Numbered from the stretch's first letter, positions 1 through 12,054 are shown. The stretch: 64,000 nt of DNA from Panopea generosa (GCA_029582155.1 CM055895.1:46512750-46576749); one strand, 5' to 3'. The notes: a model not told the origin generated them from the sequence alone. A program made the numbers and translations.

Positions 1-1027
1 CACAAGACAATGCTGTTGTCTGTATTAAAGAAACACACGACAATATTGTTTTCTACATTAAACGGACACACGGCAATATTGTTGTCTACATTAAAGGAAC
101 ACACGATAGTGTTGTTTTCTACATTAGAGGGACATATGACAAGTGCTGTTATCTTCATTAAAGGGACACAAGACAATGCTGTTGTCTGTATTAAATAAAC
201 ACAAGACAATGTTGTTTTTCTACATTAAAGGAACACAGCGGCAATGTTGTCTGTATCAAAGGGACACACGATAGTGTTATTTTCTATATTAAAGGAACAC
301 ACGACAGTGTTGTTTTCTACATTAATGGGACACAGGATAGTGTTTTTTTTCATTAAAGGAAAACACGACAATGCTGTTTTCAATATTAAAGGAACACACG
401 ACAGTGTTGTTTTCTACTTGAAAGGAACACACGTCAGTATTGTTTTCTACATTAAAGGAACACACGGCAATGTTGTCTGTATTAAAGAGACACATACCAA
501 TGTTGTTTTGTACATGAAAAGGGACACACGACAGTGTTGTTTTCTACATTAAACGGACACAAGACAGTGTTGTTTTCTACATGTAAGGGACACACGACAA
601 TGTTGTTGTCTGTATTAAAGAGACACACGACAATGTTGTTTTCTACATAAAAGAGACATACGGCAATGTTGTCTGTATTAAAAAGACACACGACTGTGTT
701 GTTGTCTGTTTTAAAGGGGAACACGACAGTGTTGTTTTCTACATTAAAGGAAAACACAACAATGTTGTTTTCAGTATTAAAGAGACACACGACAGTGTTG
801 TTTTTTACAATAAAGTGACATACGGCAATGTTGTCTGTATTAAATTGATACACGACAGTGTTGTTTTCTACATTAAAGGAACACACCACGATGTTGTTTT
901 CTGTATTAAAGGGACACATGACAATGTTGTTCTCTACATTAAAGGAACACAAGACAATGCTGTTGTCTGTATTAAAGGGACACACGGCAATGCTGTTTTC
1001 TACATTAAAGGGGCACATGGCAAGGCT
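1..1027. repeat. 33-bp minisatellite (left edge truncated)
   Basis: About 31 tandem units are seen, core ATTAAAGGGACACACGACA followed by ATGTTGTTTTCTAC. Most are 33 bp and some are 30 bp where TTT is missing. The period is a multiple of three, so short ORFs stay open on both strands with 11-residue repeats (GTHDNVVFYIK-like on plus, NTENNIVVCPF-like on minus). No start context, splice sites or non-repeat coding sequence is attached. The array continues beyond the window start. Confidence 0.93.
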
Positions 1028-2384
1028 TATTTTGCCTTCATTTGATATACCGCAAGGAATGTCTTTGCCAAACATTATTAACGTGTACTATTAAAGAAGG
1101 GTCGAGTTAGCAACCATGCACCAACGATCGGACACCCGGCATTGCATAACATCATTATAATTCATTGAACTGTCATTTATGATAAATATCAAGTATGCTA
1201 CAGGTTTTTTCGACCCAAGCTGGCTAGCTTGACAAAAGATATTTGCTATGTAGTTCAATATATCAAAACACCGACAAACGAAAAATAAACATATGCAAAT
1301 ATTTACCTGTACGTGTTATCTATATCTGCTACGGCAATAAATAAGTTATTAACCATCCCCCACTGTCAACACCCCACACATCCAACTCGAATAATGAAGC
1401 ACAGCCCAGTACGAACGCGTAGGAGTAAATACACCACAAAAATCAATATCACATCTTCTCTCACATCTATATCGAGAGTTTATCCGAATTGGAGATATGT
1501 TCCGCCTTAACCCAACCCTGTCAATCCGATTACATCCAAACACTGGTCAATATTCGCTATTCTATCCTGCTTTTATTACCTCGCACCAGCTAAAAGCATT
1601 TAAGCAGACGACACTTCTGTATTTTTTCTCTCTTTGACCAACAAAACAGCTTCATTTCAGGTAACATCAATACGGAACGATTTTTATCGATGTAAATCGA
1701 TATTGTTAATGTAGTGACAAAAAATTTAGACGCCCAAAGGGTTTTTAAAATGTGTAAAATTCTGCCATTGATGAGGTCAAACTCAGATTGTCAAGATATG
1801 TTTACTTTGGAGCCTACCGGAACATCAATTAATTAAATACCATGACAGGAATATGAGGTGAAATTTCAGATAAAATACGATTTTTATTGATTATTTGATG
1901 GATCGATATAGCGTAATTTATTTATCCCGATTTTATCACGGCATGTCTAATGTGTCTTTATTGATTTAATCAAGCACTCGTGACACGCGGTATCAGAATA
2001 TGTTCTAAATACCACATAGACATGACAACAAATGAAAGCAAAGACTTTAAACATTAATGAACTGCCTAGGAAACGGACACATGTTTTCAATCAATGGTCG
2101 CTCAGTCAATATTTGTATTTGGGATGACCTATTATTACGTACTGAAGTTGTACACTTCGATATTCAATACGTAAAGCCATAACTTTAGCGAATAGGGACA
2201 TGCTCGACAGGCAATATTACAAGAGACGAGAAAACAAGGACATTTATAGGAAAACGTCCTTTAAACCACAACCAAAGGTATATGAAGGTACCGATGTGAC
2301 CACCTTTAACGCTTGATAAATTGTTGTGACAAAGTCCAATCTGCCACGAGGTTCTCAAAAACAAATCTTAAACAAATGTTGTTG
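1028..2384. other. No recognisable feature
   Basis: AT-rich sequence. Two overlapping 64-65 codon ORFs near 1313-1543 have no recognisable motif. Nothing else can be supported. Confidence 0.5.
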
Positions 2385-2692
2385 TATGGTGTTTAGCGTC
2401 GCTTTCAACAATTTTTCAGTCATATAGCGACGGTGTCTACTTGAGACAGTATTCTAAGCGCTGTCACACTGGAGTATCATGCCGCAGACACATGGTATGA
2501 TACCCCACCCAGTCACATTATACTGACACCGGGCCAACCAGACCTAGAACTCTCCTCTAAATGCTGAGCGTCAAGCGAGGAAGCTTCTAGTACCATTTTA
2601 AAAGTCTTTGGTATGACCCGGCCGGGGATTGAACCCACGACCTTCCTCGTGCGAGGTGGACGCTCACGCTTCGGTCCATCTTTAACATAAAA
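2385..2692 (-). mobile_element. tRNA-derived SINE, family B copy 1
   Basis: The tRNA-like head lies at the right end on the minus strand, with box B GGGTTCAATCCCC near 2624-2636. It is followed by a body shared with copies at 11640, 12303, 49070 and 57835. Body hallmarks on the plus strand are TTTAGCGTCGCTTTCAAC, the GCCGCAGACACATGGTA motif, CAGTCACATTATACTGACAC and GGAAGCTTCTAGTACC. The family has not been named with certainty. Confidence 0.78.
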
Positions 2693-2987
2693 CGACACAT
2701 GACCGGCTCTCCTTGACCCCGGCTCCTACGCGTATGTTGAATGCTTTCAATCACCAAAGTAAAACGAATAACAGCCGACAGAGTGACACGAAGGCTAAGA
2801 TAGTTTAAGGAAATTTTGATTTGCTTATAATTACAGATCAAAATGTGTTTTAAATTTATAACTTTTTTTTTTAAATTGTTATAGCCAGGATTCCCCGTGG
2901 AAAAGAAATATATTTAAGACGATGTATCCATATCATGTACAGCCAGCCGCCGATGTCGTGAGTACGAACATAGCTCTGAACAACACT

Positions 2988-3279
2988 GGGCCCTATAAGC
3001 TCAGTCGGTAGCGCGTCTTACTATCATTCACGGGTCGCGGGGTCGAATCCCCGTTCGGTCATAGACTCCGTGATAAGTAACATACGACAGTGTGTATCAT
3101 CATTCGTCTCTCACCGCTGATTTAAGTGAAAAAAATATCAGTTACTTGCGGAGATGGGGTGTGCTAAAGTAATGGTTAACCTTCCAGGCTACCAAGAAAA
3201 AGTGTTTAGGTAAACGGATCGTCTGTTCGCCCTCAATGGCATAATACCGACGTTAAATGTTCAATCAATCAATCGATCG

Positions 3280-3324
<45 letters not shown>

Positions 3325-3325
3325 C
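2988..3325 (+). mobile_element. tRNA-derived SINE, family A copy 1, with (CAAT)n tail
   Basis: A tRNA-like head (about 2988-3061) carries box A AAGCTCAGTCGG and box B GGGTCGAATCCCC. The body contains ATTCGTCTCTCACCGCTGAT and ATCAGTTACTTGCGGAGA, and the element ends in a pure (ATCA)n run at about 3263-3322. The same head, body and tail recur at 26599-26884 (plus) and 24703-24962 (minus), which shows a dispersed family and not a tRNA gene. Confidence 0.85.
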
Positions 3326-6300
3326 TGTCCAACACTTCATGTGAAATGTTCACCAGTTTCTTGTGGAAGCTCCGATTCATCCCACCTCTGGATGTCACAC
3401 TACATAACCTGTAATGTGCTAAAAATGGCGTTATGCCCATTCGTTCAATGTTGTTATTAGTCATGCTTTTGGTGTGTCACCGAGCCTACCATCATCACAT
3501 AGCAAATCTTGTGTTCACCATAACTGTACGATTTTTGAGCACATAGCTCCAGAAATCACCGAGGTGCTCCGAATCTTCTTGCGGCTCGTTACAAAGAAGA
3601 CCCTTTATCACGCGACACACTCGGATATTTAATTACTGCCCTATTTACCCGGATATTGCGTGACAACAATTAAAACTGTTTTTAAAAAAGACAAAACTGA
3701 ACTTGAATGTTGAGAGAGTTAAAGTGGGTTAGAACAACCGTAGAAACTTGGGTAGAAATTCTACATCAAAGTAGGCTACATACACATTGGCCACTTGCCA
3801 TTCAGTAAAGATTCCAGGCCTGCGTTCATCACCGTTAAACAGCAAACACGTTTAATACCTGGTTCCCTTAAATTGTTGCGTACTGTGTGCTAACATGAGG
3901 TTTAGCCAGGGTCCAGGAAAATGTGTTAGCTAACGTTATCAAACGTTTAACCCAACTGAACGCAGCCCAGACTGGGTTCGGTTCGGTTAAAACGTCTATT
4001 TTCTTGGACACTCGACCAACAGACTGGCTCTGATTCAACAAAATAAAGAGTTCTGATACATAGTATATATAATACAGAAATATCCATGGAGAATTTGTTG
4101 TGTCATTTGTCCATTCTAACTACATGCCTGGTGGTAACTGGACGTTAGTATAGATGATGTTAAAGGTAGCGAGACTGATTTTTGTGGGGCGGGGGAGAGG
4201 GTTGAGGTGGTGGGTTGTACTATTATCTATATAGCAAATCAAGTCTTTGACTAAGTACCCTCTGAAAAGTAACGATTTTTTTCAACGCATATATGATGCG
4301 AACTTGTTACGATATATATAATCCACGATATATTTCATATGTAGTCGTTTCGATAACAAATAGCAGGAGCAGTCTAAACCAGACAGGGACGTAGTAGGCC
4401 TAAGTTGGTTGTGTAGGCACGGGCAGCGTAGAGGGTCTGGGGTCATATTTACAGCTATTACTCATGTGCAATATGATGATTGAATATAAATTCACACACA
4501 CGTTTTTACAGCATCACCAAACACAAGAAATGCAGCCCCTCGCCTTATTCAACCCTTAGACGTATACCTCATTCACTTTAAATTGCATTTTTTTTGCGTT
4601 TTTATTTTTTTTATTTGTCGGAGAAAGGTGAAGGCCCTTTAGGCAACTACACTTCTGTCAGACCACCAATAGTGAGACACACGCACAGAATGAATGATAT
4701 CAGAAACAAAACAAAATAATTCTCTTATATGCAGAACGAACCATTAACCGTTACAAGAATGCAACTTGAAGCACTAGTGAATAAAAAACATCACTTTTCT
4801 TACCTGTAAAATATTCCCCGTGTTAATTATACCATCACCGGCTGTCGTCTGACACAGCTGTTCCCAAACGGTAATTTGGGATTGATCCAAAAGCTGCACA
4901 GAATCTGAAACATATATGTTAGAAGATGCAATAAATTAAATGAAATCAATATTTCTAAAACTGCAGCAACAATATGGAGGCCAAGCCAAACAACAATATT
5001 GGATAAGTAACTGGGCAAACAAGTTGTCGTCTGCCGCATCTCACTCAATATCTTTAATTTCAGTTTTATGAAAGTAGTCATGTATCCTCTGTTGTAATAA
5101 ATGACCCCCACTATCATTATACAAGTTTATTACACGGTAACTGAATGTATGCCTACAGAACAGAATTATTGCACACCTAGTAAAAATGGCGATGTAAAGT
5201 TTAATATTGTTTGATACAGATGATAATTTCAAAACCGTTTATATAATCATCCTTATGTATATCACACACTCACTCTCAAAATAAAATCATTTGATGTTGT
5301 TATTATTTGTGTATACGTTTTATATCCAAATGTCGTCTGCTCTGTGTTCACCAGCGTGTTGCGCATTGATATTTATAAGAACGCATATATTAGTCAGTTT
5401 TTTTTTATATTTATGGTTTTGCACTATCTGCGTCACAATCATAGATAAAAATTATATACCTATATCAAATGTTATATTCCCATATCAGCGATTTTTTTAA
5501 CTCCACACTACGCGCTGAATATAAATCAATCCACCCACACCTGTACTACGCCGGGCGTTTCCCGAAATGAGACGAATGACTGTAAACAACACAGGTAACG
5601 CGTTACCTAAGCCGTATATCGAGGTAATAATGCAACTGGGTCAAATGTTTGAACGGGGAAATATAAAATTGCACACAAGGAGAATCTCAATTTTATGCAG
5701 TAAAATTTAAGTAAATGGTCATTCGATGGTCGTAGTAAAATGATGGTTGGTGGCCGGTGAGCGTATGACGCTTGAGTAAGCTCGTGTGTAAATACTGACA
5801 CATTCCGCACATAGTTGAATGTTTATATGCGTGTGCGTGTGTTATGCTGGTAACATTTAACGCTATTAGACCATACGGTTACTTGAAATGGCTTTGAATT
5901 TCAGATAGCACACAATTGTCCAGGAAATATCAAGTATTCATTTCAAATCATTAAACAACGGGGTGATCCGATTACTACTTCTAGCCATACCAGAAACAAT
6001 GACTACACAGTTTCGTTTTTTGCTTACTGCAGTTAAAATACCATGTAAACATGTATATGGATGTATGTATGTGTTCATGTAATATTGTTGTATACATCAA
6101 CGAAGATGAAACATTCACGCCACGATGAGAATGCATAACGAGTGACTGTAGCAGTTTTCGTTTATGCATTCAAGCGGTGTAGTTAACGAAATATCAGAAT
6201 TATTTTGATGATTTTTCCCACTGGGCTTTTCTTATTAACATTAATATGTTTTGTGGGTGTGCCGGCAGTGTGCCAAATCATGATCATAACTCTACGTGCA

Positions 6301-6723
6301 TATGGGTAAACTTCTTTGAATTATTCATGTGAATAGTCAGTCAGTGATAACTTTTTATAGAAAAATCCATACTAACTTTATAAATGCAGTTTTGAAAAGA
6401 TAATTCATACCAGTTCATGTATATACATGGTAAGATTTTGTAAATTATCTTAATTTTCAGAATCATTTCTTGAGCTTGATAGAACCACAAATGGACGAAA
6501 GTGTCCACCATACTCACATCCCTGGAGGATTTGTAGAAAATTTATCAAATTATATTTTAGATAGTACATTATTATTAAACTTACAATTATACGCCTGTTG
6601 AGTGAACTTCATTAATACTTTATCATATTTAATCTAACATCGGAAATGTATAATACACGTGTGTATCAAAACGGGTTTCATTTGGATAAAAATATGCGTG
6701 TGAGAATGAGATTGAGCGGATGT

Positions 6724-6725
<2 letters not shown>
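3326..6725. other. No recognisable gene
   Basis: Unique-looking AT-rich sequence. ORFs are all below 100 codons, low in complexity and without family motifs. A few pyrimidine tracts near 4590-4615 are the only structure noted. Confidence 0.5.

Positions 6726-6810
<85 letters not shown>
6726..6810. repeat. Compound microsatellite (TG)n(GA)n
   Basis: (TG)n spans about 6726-6770 and is followed directly by (GA)n at 6771-6810. ORFs reading through it on both strands (poly VC/RE and poly LS/HT) are artefacts of the dinucleotide repeat. Confidence 0.97.
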
Positions 6811-6814
<4 letters not shown>

Positions 6815-7299
6815 TGGTGCAGGAAGCGGACGACCATGAGAAACCCAACCAGGAAGAATGGCAGGTAAGTAGATAATGCTTTGAAATACCCTACAAATTT
6901 TATCAGATATACTCTATAAGCCATTATCTAATCCAGGAAGAAGGAAGAACCTACGAACAATGACTTGTGATACACGGGTATTTTCACCGTGCTGTAAATT
7001 CACGTCTTCTGCAACACTTAATGCGTAATATGGTAGCAAAAAAATCACAATGTCATAATTAAGCCAACAAGTATGTTCCTAATTATTCTACCAATACATG
7101 ACAATGCTTTGATCTTAAAGACCCACTTTCCGATCCATAGGATCGGGTGAATTTGATACTCCAGAGAGGTGTGTGTATATTTGACAGACAGCAGTACTGT
7201 GTTAAAAATAGAACTAGCACAGCTAGATGTAAACAGAGAGCCACAGTTATATACCACTGCCTTATAATAAACACATTCTGGTGTTTTATATCTTTTTTA
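6811..7299. other. No recognisable feature
   Basis: No motif, repeat or convincing ORF was seen. Confidence 0.5.
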
Positions 7300-8020
7300 C
7301 ACTATTAAAGTATAGAAAGACAGATTTATTCGTGATTATATATGTCATGAAATACAAACAATTATCACAGACAAATATCACAAAAATACAAATATTAAAT
7401 CACAGTATTAAATATAGTACATTACTGTTACACTTAGGTACATAAAATATCTATAAAAAAAGTAATAACTGCTTGTTCTGTACATTTCATCTGCTCAATG
7501 AGTTGCACTTTTACTTCTTTTTTAAAAGCAATTTTGTTTTTCACTTTTTTTATGTGTCTTGGAAAACTGTTCCAGTCCCGAATAGCTTGGTAAAAGAAGG
7601 TATTTGACAAAACTATCTACCTGAGGTACATGAAAACTTCCAAAACTATGATGACTATTATAAGAATGCTTCTGAGACTTTTAAAGAAGTTCTACAACCA
7701 TAACCATAAGTGAATCTGACAACTGAGTAATTTGTAATCTATTTCGCAACTGTTTTGAGATGTCACTGTACCAGGATGAGGATGCATAATCTAAATGACG
7801 TTGTATTAAAGATTTGCAGTAGATGTGGCAGAATGGTCAATATCCAAAACACTTCCAAGATACCTAACAGATCTTTGAGACTCTATAGTGTGTCCATTAC
7901 AATGTACATTGAATCTTTCAACACTCGCTAACTCATTCTTAGAACCAAATACTATGCATTCAATTTTACCAAGATGCAACGATAATTTGTTGTCAACTAA
8001 ACATTTACTACAATTTTTCT
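7300..8020 (-). pseudogene. Non-LTR retrotransposon relic: RT C-terminus and 3' UTR
   Basis: Minus-strand translation in several frames gives typical post-RT text of CR1/Jockey-type elements: DNKLSLHLGKIECIVFGSKN (about 7995-7935), then GHTIESQRSVRYLGSVLD, and later AIRDWNSFPRHIKK (about 7590-7545). These correspond to the region after the FADD box and to the C-terminal 'WNSLP' motif of such polyproteins. Frame changes and stops between the blocks show it is dead. The sequence after the last coding block is AT-rich with an AATAAA near 7320, consistent with a 3' UTR. The RT core and endonuclease are absent, so it is a 5'-truncated copy or was cut by whatever lies upstream (an inverted repeat at 8030-8107). 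The clade was judged only from motifs. Confidence 0.75.
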
Positions 8021-8029
8021 AAGTACATT

Positions 8030-8107
8030 TTGTCCCATTAGTGCAATAGGTACCAAGTGTATATGTAACAAGAAGGCATTTGGTATCTTATTGCACTAAT
8101 GGGGCAA
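8030..8107. repeat. Short inverted repeat (hairpin, possible MITE or TIR relic)
   Basis: The arms 8030-8056 and 8080-8107 are near-perfect reverse complements sharing CCCATTAGTGCAATA and TACCAA, separated by 23 bp. The repeat sits exactly between the retrotransposon relic and the transposase ORF. No second copy of the arm was seen downstream of 10967, so it cannot be assigned as the end of the neighbouring transposon. Confidence 0.7.
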
Positions 8108-8209
8108 TTTCTAATAACATCTGTATAAAATTAAACCAAAAATGTCTAATTATACAGACTCATTGAAATCAGATGCTATTTTCTTAATGTATGCAGCGTA
8201 AGCAATTAT

Positions 8210-9817
8210 CTATTCAAAACATGTCTCTACATAGTTCATCCATAATTCTTTTGTCCAGTTGCGTGTTTTTTTCTTTAAAACTTTATATACTTTATTTTTT
8301 CGCGTGCAAGCATCTCCACAAGTTCTTACTGATGTTGTCTGTCTATTTACAGTTTCATTCCAATCTAATATCGCCAGGTGAGTTCGAAAAAGGTATGATT
8401 CGTCTGAAAAGTTTATTCGTTTGTCATGAAATTGTAATAAAGCATTATTAAAACTTTCAACATAAAATGTGTCCATACAATATATATAATCCTCTGCATT
8501 TTTGTAGACTTGTAATTTTTTTAATGCGTCATTTAAAAGTTGTTCAGCCTTTGGATCTGAAATATGGTATTTACTTCCTTCGTAATTAAAATCAGTTTTG
8601 CATCTTGATGTTGCATGACAGTGTTGGTGGTTGTGTTTGTAGTGCTCTGTAATGTTCATTATACTGCTTCTAAGACATTCTGCATTTTCATCACAATTTT
8701 TCATGCACCGGTAAATATGTGTTTTGATGCTTGCTGCTTTATCAGACAACTGGACATGCCATGTTGATCCTTCTTTATACTTTGGACCGGAGCACACAGA
8801 TTTGATCTCTTTTGTAATGTTTTTAGCTGCATGCCAAGTATCATTGGTTGAAATTGTTTCGTTTCTTTCAGTTCTGATAAATTTATTAACACTAGCATTC
8901 CTGTCATGACAATGTAGTTTTATTTTAAGCCCACTATCTCCATAAGTATCAAAGAATTCATACATTTTTTTAGTTCCAATTAGTTCATGTTTTTGACTGG
9001 ATGAACTGTCTTTTTTTGTGATGTGTTCATTTCGAATCACTTTGTGTGTATTTGCACCTATGCAAATGACATCAGTATGGTAGGAATTTTTTCGAGTTCC
9101 ATGGCGGGCATCAGTCAGTTTATTAATTTCTGTTATATCTGTGGTCAACTCAAGTTCTGACTGAATGGCAAAGTTGCATGAATCTTGACACACTTCTGAT
9201 ACCACACTCTTGTATCCTCGAAACATTTCGCCAATGTAGGTATCATGTAAACTACCAATCTGTGATGCTTCACAAAACCTCTGAAATTGATTTGGTAACA
9301 TACCGGATACAAAGTAACCATGTAAAAGGCGTTGATTACCAAGAATTTTTTTCCCAAGGTAGGGAGTGCTTGTCCATGATATCTCATGGTTATTTAAACA
9401 CTTTGTCTTGAGTATAGCTACATGACCTTTATACACAATAGATGTAGTAGACAGATGTTCCCCACAAATTTGATCATGATGCATTAATTTCTTTATCATA
9501 TTTTCAATAGATGATAAACATGTCACAAATAATTGTTCTTCATGGTCATCCAAAGAACTGTTGATGCATGTAAAACCACTGTCTTGGAACCTGATGACAG
9601 TGGTGTCATCTGCACACATCCTTTCATGCACGCTGTCAGTTACATTGACATTATTTCTTACATAAGAATTAAGAACTTCTTTCAGCATTCGTTTAGAAGA
9701 AACAGTATTTGGATTTCCTTCCCCTAAAAATGTTTTAATTTCTGTAGCTAAACCCAATATTTCCTGTTTTTTCCATTTCATTTTCACACTGGAACGATAT
9801 ATTCCCTTGCACTGCAC
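8210..9817 (-). CDS. DDE-like transposase of a DNA transposon (5' end frameshifted)
   Basis: A 535-codon open frame on the minus strand. It belongs to a protein family I recall as highly repeated in invertebrate genomes, but I cannot name its transposon superfamily. Conserved blocks in order: TDARHGTRKNSYHTDV (D236), LHCHDRNASVNK (D305), NDTWHAAKNITKE (325-337), a Cys/His cluster HCHATSRC (399-406) and YVESFNN (E454), then HDKRI and LDWNETVNR. D236, D305 and E454 are the likely RNase H-fold catalytic triad, with the Cys/His cluster between the second D and E as in Mutator/hAT-like enzymes; this assignment is inference. The frame opens with GTG. An upstream ATG at 9914 starts a Lys/Arg-rich stretch (QKRKYHKDKTESVKRRNNKR) in a different frame that runs into this region, so one indel near 9780-9830 probably broke the gene. 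The partner ORF at 10378 is divergent. Confidence 0.72.
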   Translation of the reverse strand: MQCKGIYRSSVKMKWKKQEILGLATEIKTFLGEGNPNTVSSKRMLKEVLNSYVRNNVNVTDSVHERMCADDTTVIRFQDSGFTCINSSLDDHEEQLFVTCLSSIENMIKKLMHHDQICGEHLSTTSIVYKGHVAILKTKCLNNHEISWTSTPYLGKKILGNQRLLHGYFVSGMLPNQFQRFCEASQIGSLHDTYIGEMFRGYKSVVSEVCQDSCNFAIQSELELTTDITEINKLTDARHGTRKNSYHTDVICIGANTHKVIRNEHITKKDSSSSQKHELIGTKKMYEFFDTYGDSGLKIKLHCHDRNASVNKFIRTERNETISTNDTWHAAKNITKEIKSVCSGPKYKEGSTWHVQLSDKAASIKTHIYRCMKNCDENAECLRSSIMNITEHYKHNHQHCHATSRCKTDFNYEGSKYHISDPKAEQLLNDALKKLQVYKNAEDYIYCMDTFYVESFNNALLQFHDKRINFSDESYLFRTHLAILDWNETVNRQTTSVRTCGDACTRKNKVYKVLKKKTRNWTKELWMNYVETCFE

Positions 9818-9914
9818 GTGGTTTTTCTTTTCTTTTATTGTTTCTCCTTTTAACCGATTCTGTCTTGTCTTTATGATATTTTCTCTTCTGACCAGTATTT
9901 ACTGATAATTCCAT

Positions 9915-10377
9915 TGTTAAATTATTGCTAGAGTGATTCAGAAAGTGTAACGTACATCTGTAACTGACACAGACTTAGAGAGAGTATGGTAAAACAATGC
10001 AGCAAAATGGAATTCCATTGTAATTGATACATACATTTTGATCCTGGGGTCAGTATCACACAGGCATGATCCCATTTTATAATAAGGGACTGCAGGTTCA
10101 TTAATTTATTTTAATCTGGAAATAACACCAGATTTATTAGCATTTGTACTTGTTTCTATATATCATTAATTATGTTGAAATTAACAAAAACATATGAATA
10201 CCATGTTTATTTCATTTTATAAATAATTCAAGTATTTTAATTATTTTTTTAAAAAAGGAATCAAAGGTATACTACCCCTTCTAAAAGCAAGTGTTTTTAA
10301 TAATTTGGTTTCACCCATATGAGTCATTTTCCACATTCTGGAGGGAAATACTTATCACAACAAAATCATTAACAAAA
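9915..10377. promoter_or_regulatory. Intergenic region between divergent transposon ORFs
   Basis: About 460 bp of AT-rich sequence separates the upstream ATG of the minus-strand transposase (9914) from the start of the plus-strand partner (10378). By position it should hold both promoters, but no specific promoter element could be identified. Role inferred only from layout. Confidence 0.3.
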
Positions 10378-10967
10378 ATGAGTGAACAGAAAATTATTTT
10401 GTCACTTTTAGTGACAGAAGATCAAAAACTAGCAATTGAAGCATTTTTTAATCATTCAAACTGGGACTTTATGGAAGTAAAATCAAATGAAAATCAACAT
10501 TTTGATGAGCAGAATATTAGAAATTATGATATGATGGCGGATAAACAACTGGAATTTAATGATACTGATATATCTAATGGTCAGTGGATGGACATGTTGT
10601 AAATGAGGAAGATGTTGAAACTGATAATGAATCAAACTGTGAAAGTGATAGGTGTAACGAATGCCTTTGTTCACCTTGTGTGACAACAAATGAACAATCG
10701 TGGTTGGGACCAATGTCAAGGCCACACTTGAAAAACAGAAATTGCAGGAGAATAAGATACAAAAAGTTTTGGGCTATGTTAGTACGGCGAAATGCATGGA
10801 GGGAGAACAAATATTTAGCTAAGAAAGCTAGTATGATGAAGAGATCAGGTGTAGATGTACATATTGTGAGAATTCAAAGAGAGATAATGCCAAAATGTGT
10901 AATCGATTTAGTGAGGGGACGCTATCCAAATCCTCCAGGGGTACCATACTCGGGACATTGCTGGTGA
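10378..10967 (+). pseudogene. Small Cys/Trp-motif partner protein of the transposon, frameshifted once
   Basis: Two overlapping frames read as one protein. The first starts at ATG 10378 (MSEQKIILSLLVTEDQKLAI), is acidic and stops at 10602. The second is open from 10584 to 10967 and continues the acidic stretch (NEEDVETDNESNCESD), then gives CNECLCSPCV, a Trp-containing block (QSWLGPMSRP), KYKKFW-like RYKKFWAMLVRRNAW, REIMPKCVIDLVRGRYPN and a terminal PPGVPYSGHCW. A one-base indel near 10585-10600 would join them, giving about 195 residues. The Cys-rich, Trp-rich C-terminal half resembles small proteins I recall beside transposases of the type encoded at 8210-9817, and is loosely reminiscent of P2X7-like C-terminal zinc-binding domains. 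A nucleic-acid binding accessory role is inference. A sequencing error could equally explain the break. Confidence 0.6.
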
Positions 10968-11639
10968 AAGCATTATTTTAATATACATTCTGATGGCTAA
11001 ATTCAATTTTGAGATCAGCTACATATCTCGTGATAAAAATATAAATATACAGATACTGTTAAAAAAAATAAACAAATAACAAAAAATTGACATACTAAGT
11101 AATCTAATTGAATGAAGACATCCAGATAATATTGTGTGTATTACTATACTAGTGCATACAAGTATGGATATATTAAAAGAAAATTATTTTAAAAGACTGG
11201 TAAGTCAATGCATGGTTTGTAGTTTGCATTCCTATTTTTGCATAGTACATTGTAGTGCATGCTTCTTTGTTTGTAAACAATGGTCACCTGACAACTCATG
11301 AATAAAATGCTCCTCCTTAAAAATTCAAATTTAACTGTTACTGCCTTTAGATTAAATATAATAAGTAACAAATTATTTCATGTTTTATTCTGAAAATTTC
11401 AGGAATCATCAGTAATATCAAGACCATGTTACATGACAAATTTCAAATTTTTAAGATCACTAAATTATTTTAAATTTGAAAAATACTCTCCCTGACCTGA
11501 ATGTGATTTGAAAAGTAAGGGAAAACACTCCCACCACCATTACCTCCCTTTTATACCCAAGGTGGGTCTTTAACTGTGTGTTGTGTTAAATGTATAATAA
11601 TTGTGGATCTGGTGGCGCCGTTTTTGCAGCTTTGTTGTT
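10968..11639. other. No recognisable feature (candidate right flank of transposon)
   Basis: Very AT-rich sequence with no convincing ORF. If the divergent ORF pair is one transposon its right terminus should lie here, but no inverted copy of left-flank sequence was found by eye. Confidence 0.45.
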
Positions 11640-11944
11640 TTTTGTTTTATGATGTTTGATGTCGCTTTCCGCAATTTCCAGTCATATCATGACGGTGTCT
11701 GCTTGAGTGTTATAAGCTCTGTCACGCTGAAATACCATGTCGCAGACACGTGTTAAAATACCGCAACCAGTCACGTTATACTGACACCGGGTCGACCAGA
11801 CCTAGAACTATCCTTGAATGCTGAGGTTCAAGAGGCGAAGCTTCTGGTACCATTTTCAAGACTCTGGTATGACCCGGTCGGGGATCGAACCCACAGCCTT
11901 CCGCATGTAAGACAGACGCTTTACCACTAGACCACCGCTACGGG
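11640..11944 (-). mobile_element. tRNA-derived SINE, family B copy 2 (best head)
   Basis: The tRNA-like head is complete on the minus strand at about 11872-11944, with box A TGGTCTAGTGG and box B GGGTTCGATCCCC, and looks like a pol III internal promoter. The body matches the family B copies (GACGGTGTCTGCTTGAG, CAGTCACGTTATACTGACAC, AGACCTAGAACTATCC). It is the best-preserved head among the five family B copies. Confidence 0.85.
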
Positions 11945-12054
11945 TTTTCAGAAGTTTTTATCAGTAGAATGATCAATCCAGTTATTTGTATAGATAAACG
12001 CCTAGGGCGCTGCCTGTAGACTGTGATAATACAATAAACTTATTTTTTGCATCG

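Noticed and set aside
482-1075. 197-codon minus ORF in the 33-bp minisatellite
   Set aside because: Eleven-residue repeats are open on both strands because the unit is a multiple of three. No independent coding evidence.
2988-3061. tRNA gene (also at 11872, 26599 and 50325)
   Set aside because: Each tRNA-like head continues into a repeated body, and in family A a CAAT tail, and pairing of acceptor ends is poor. These are SINE heads.
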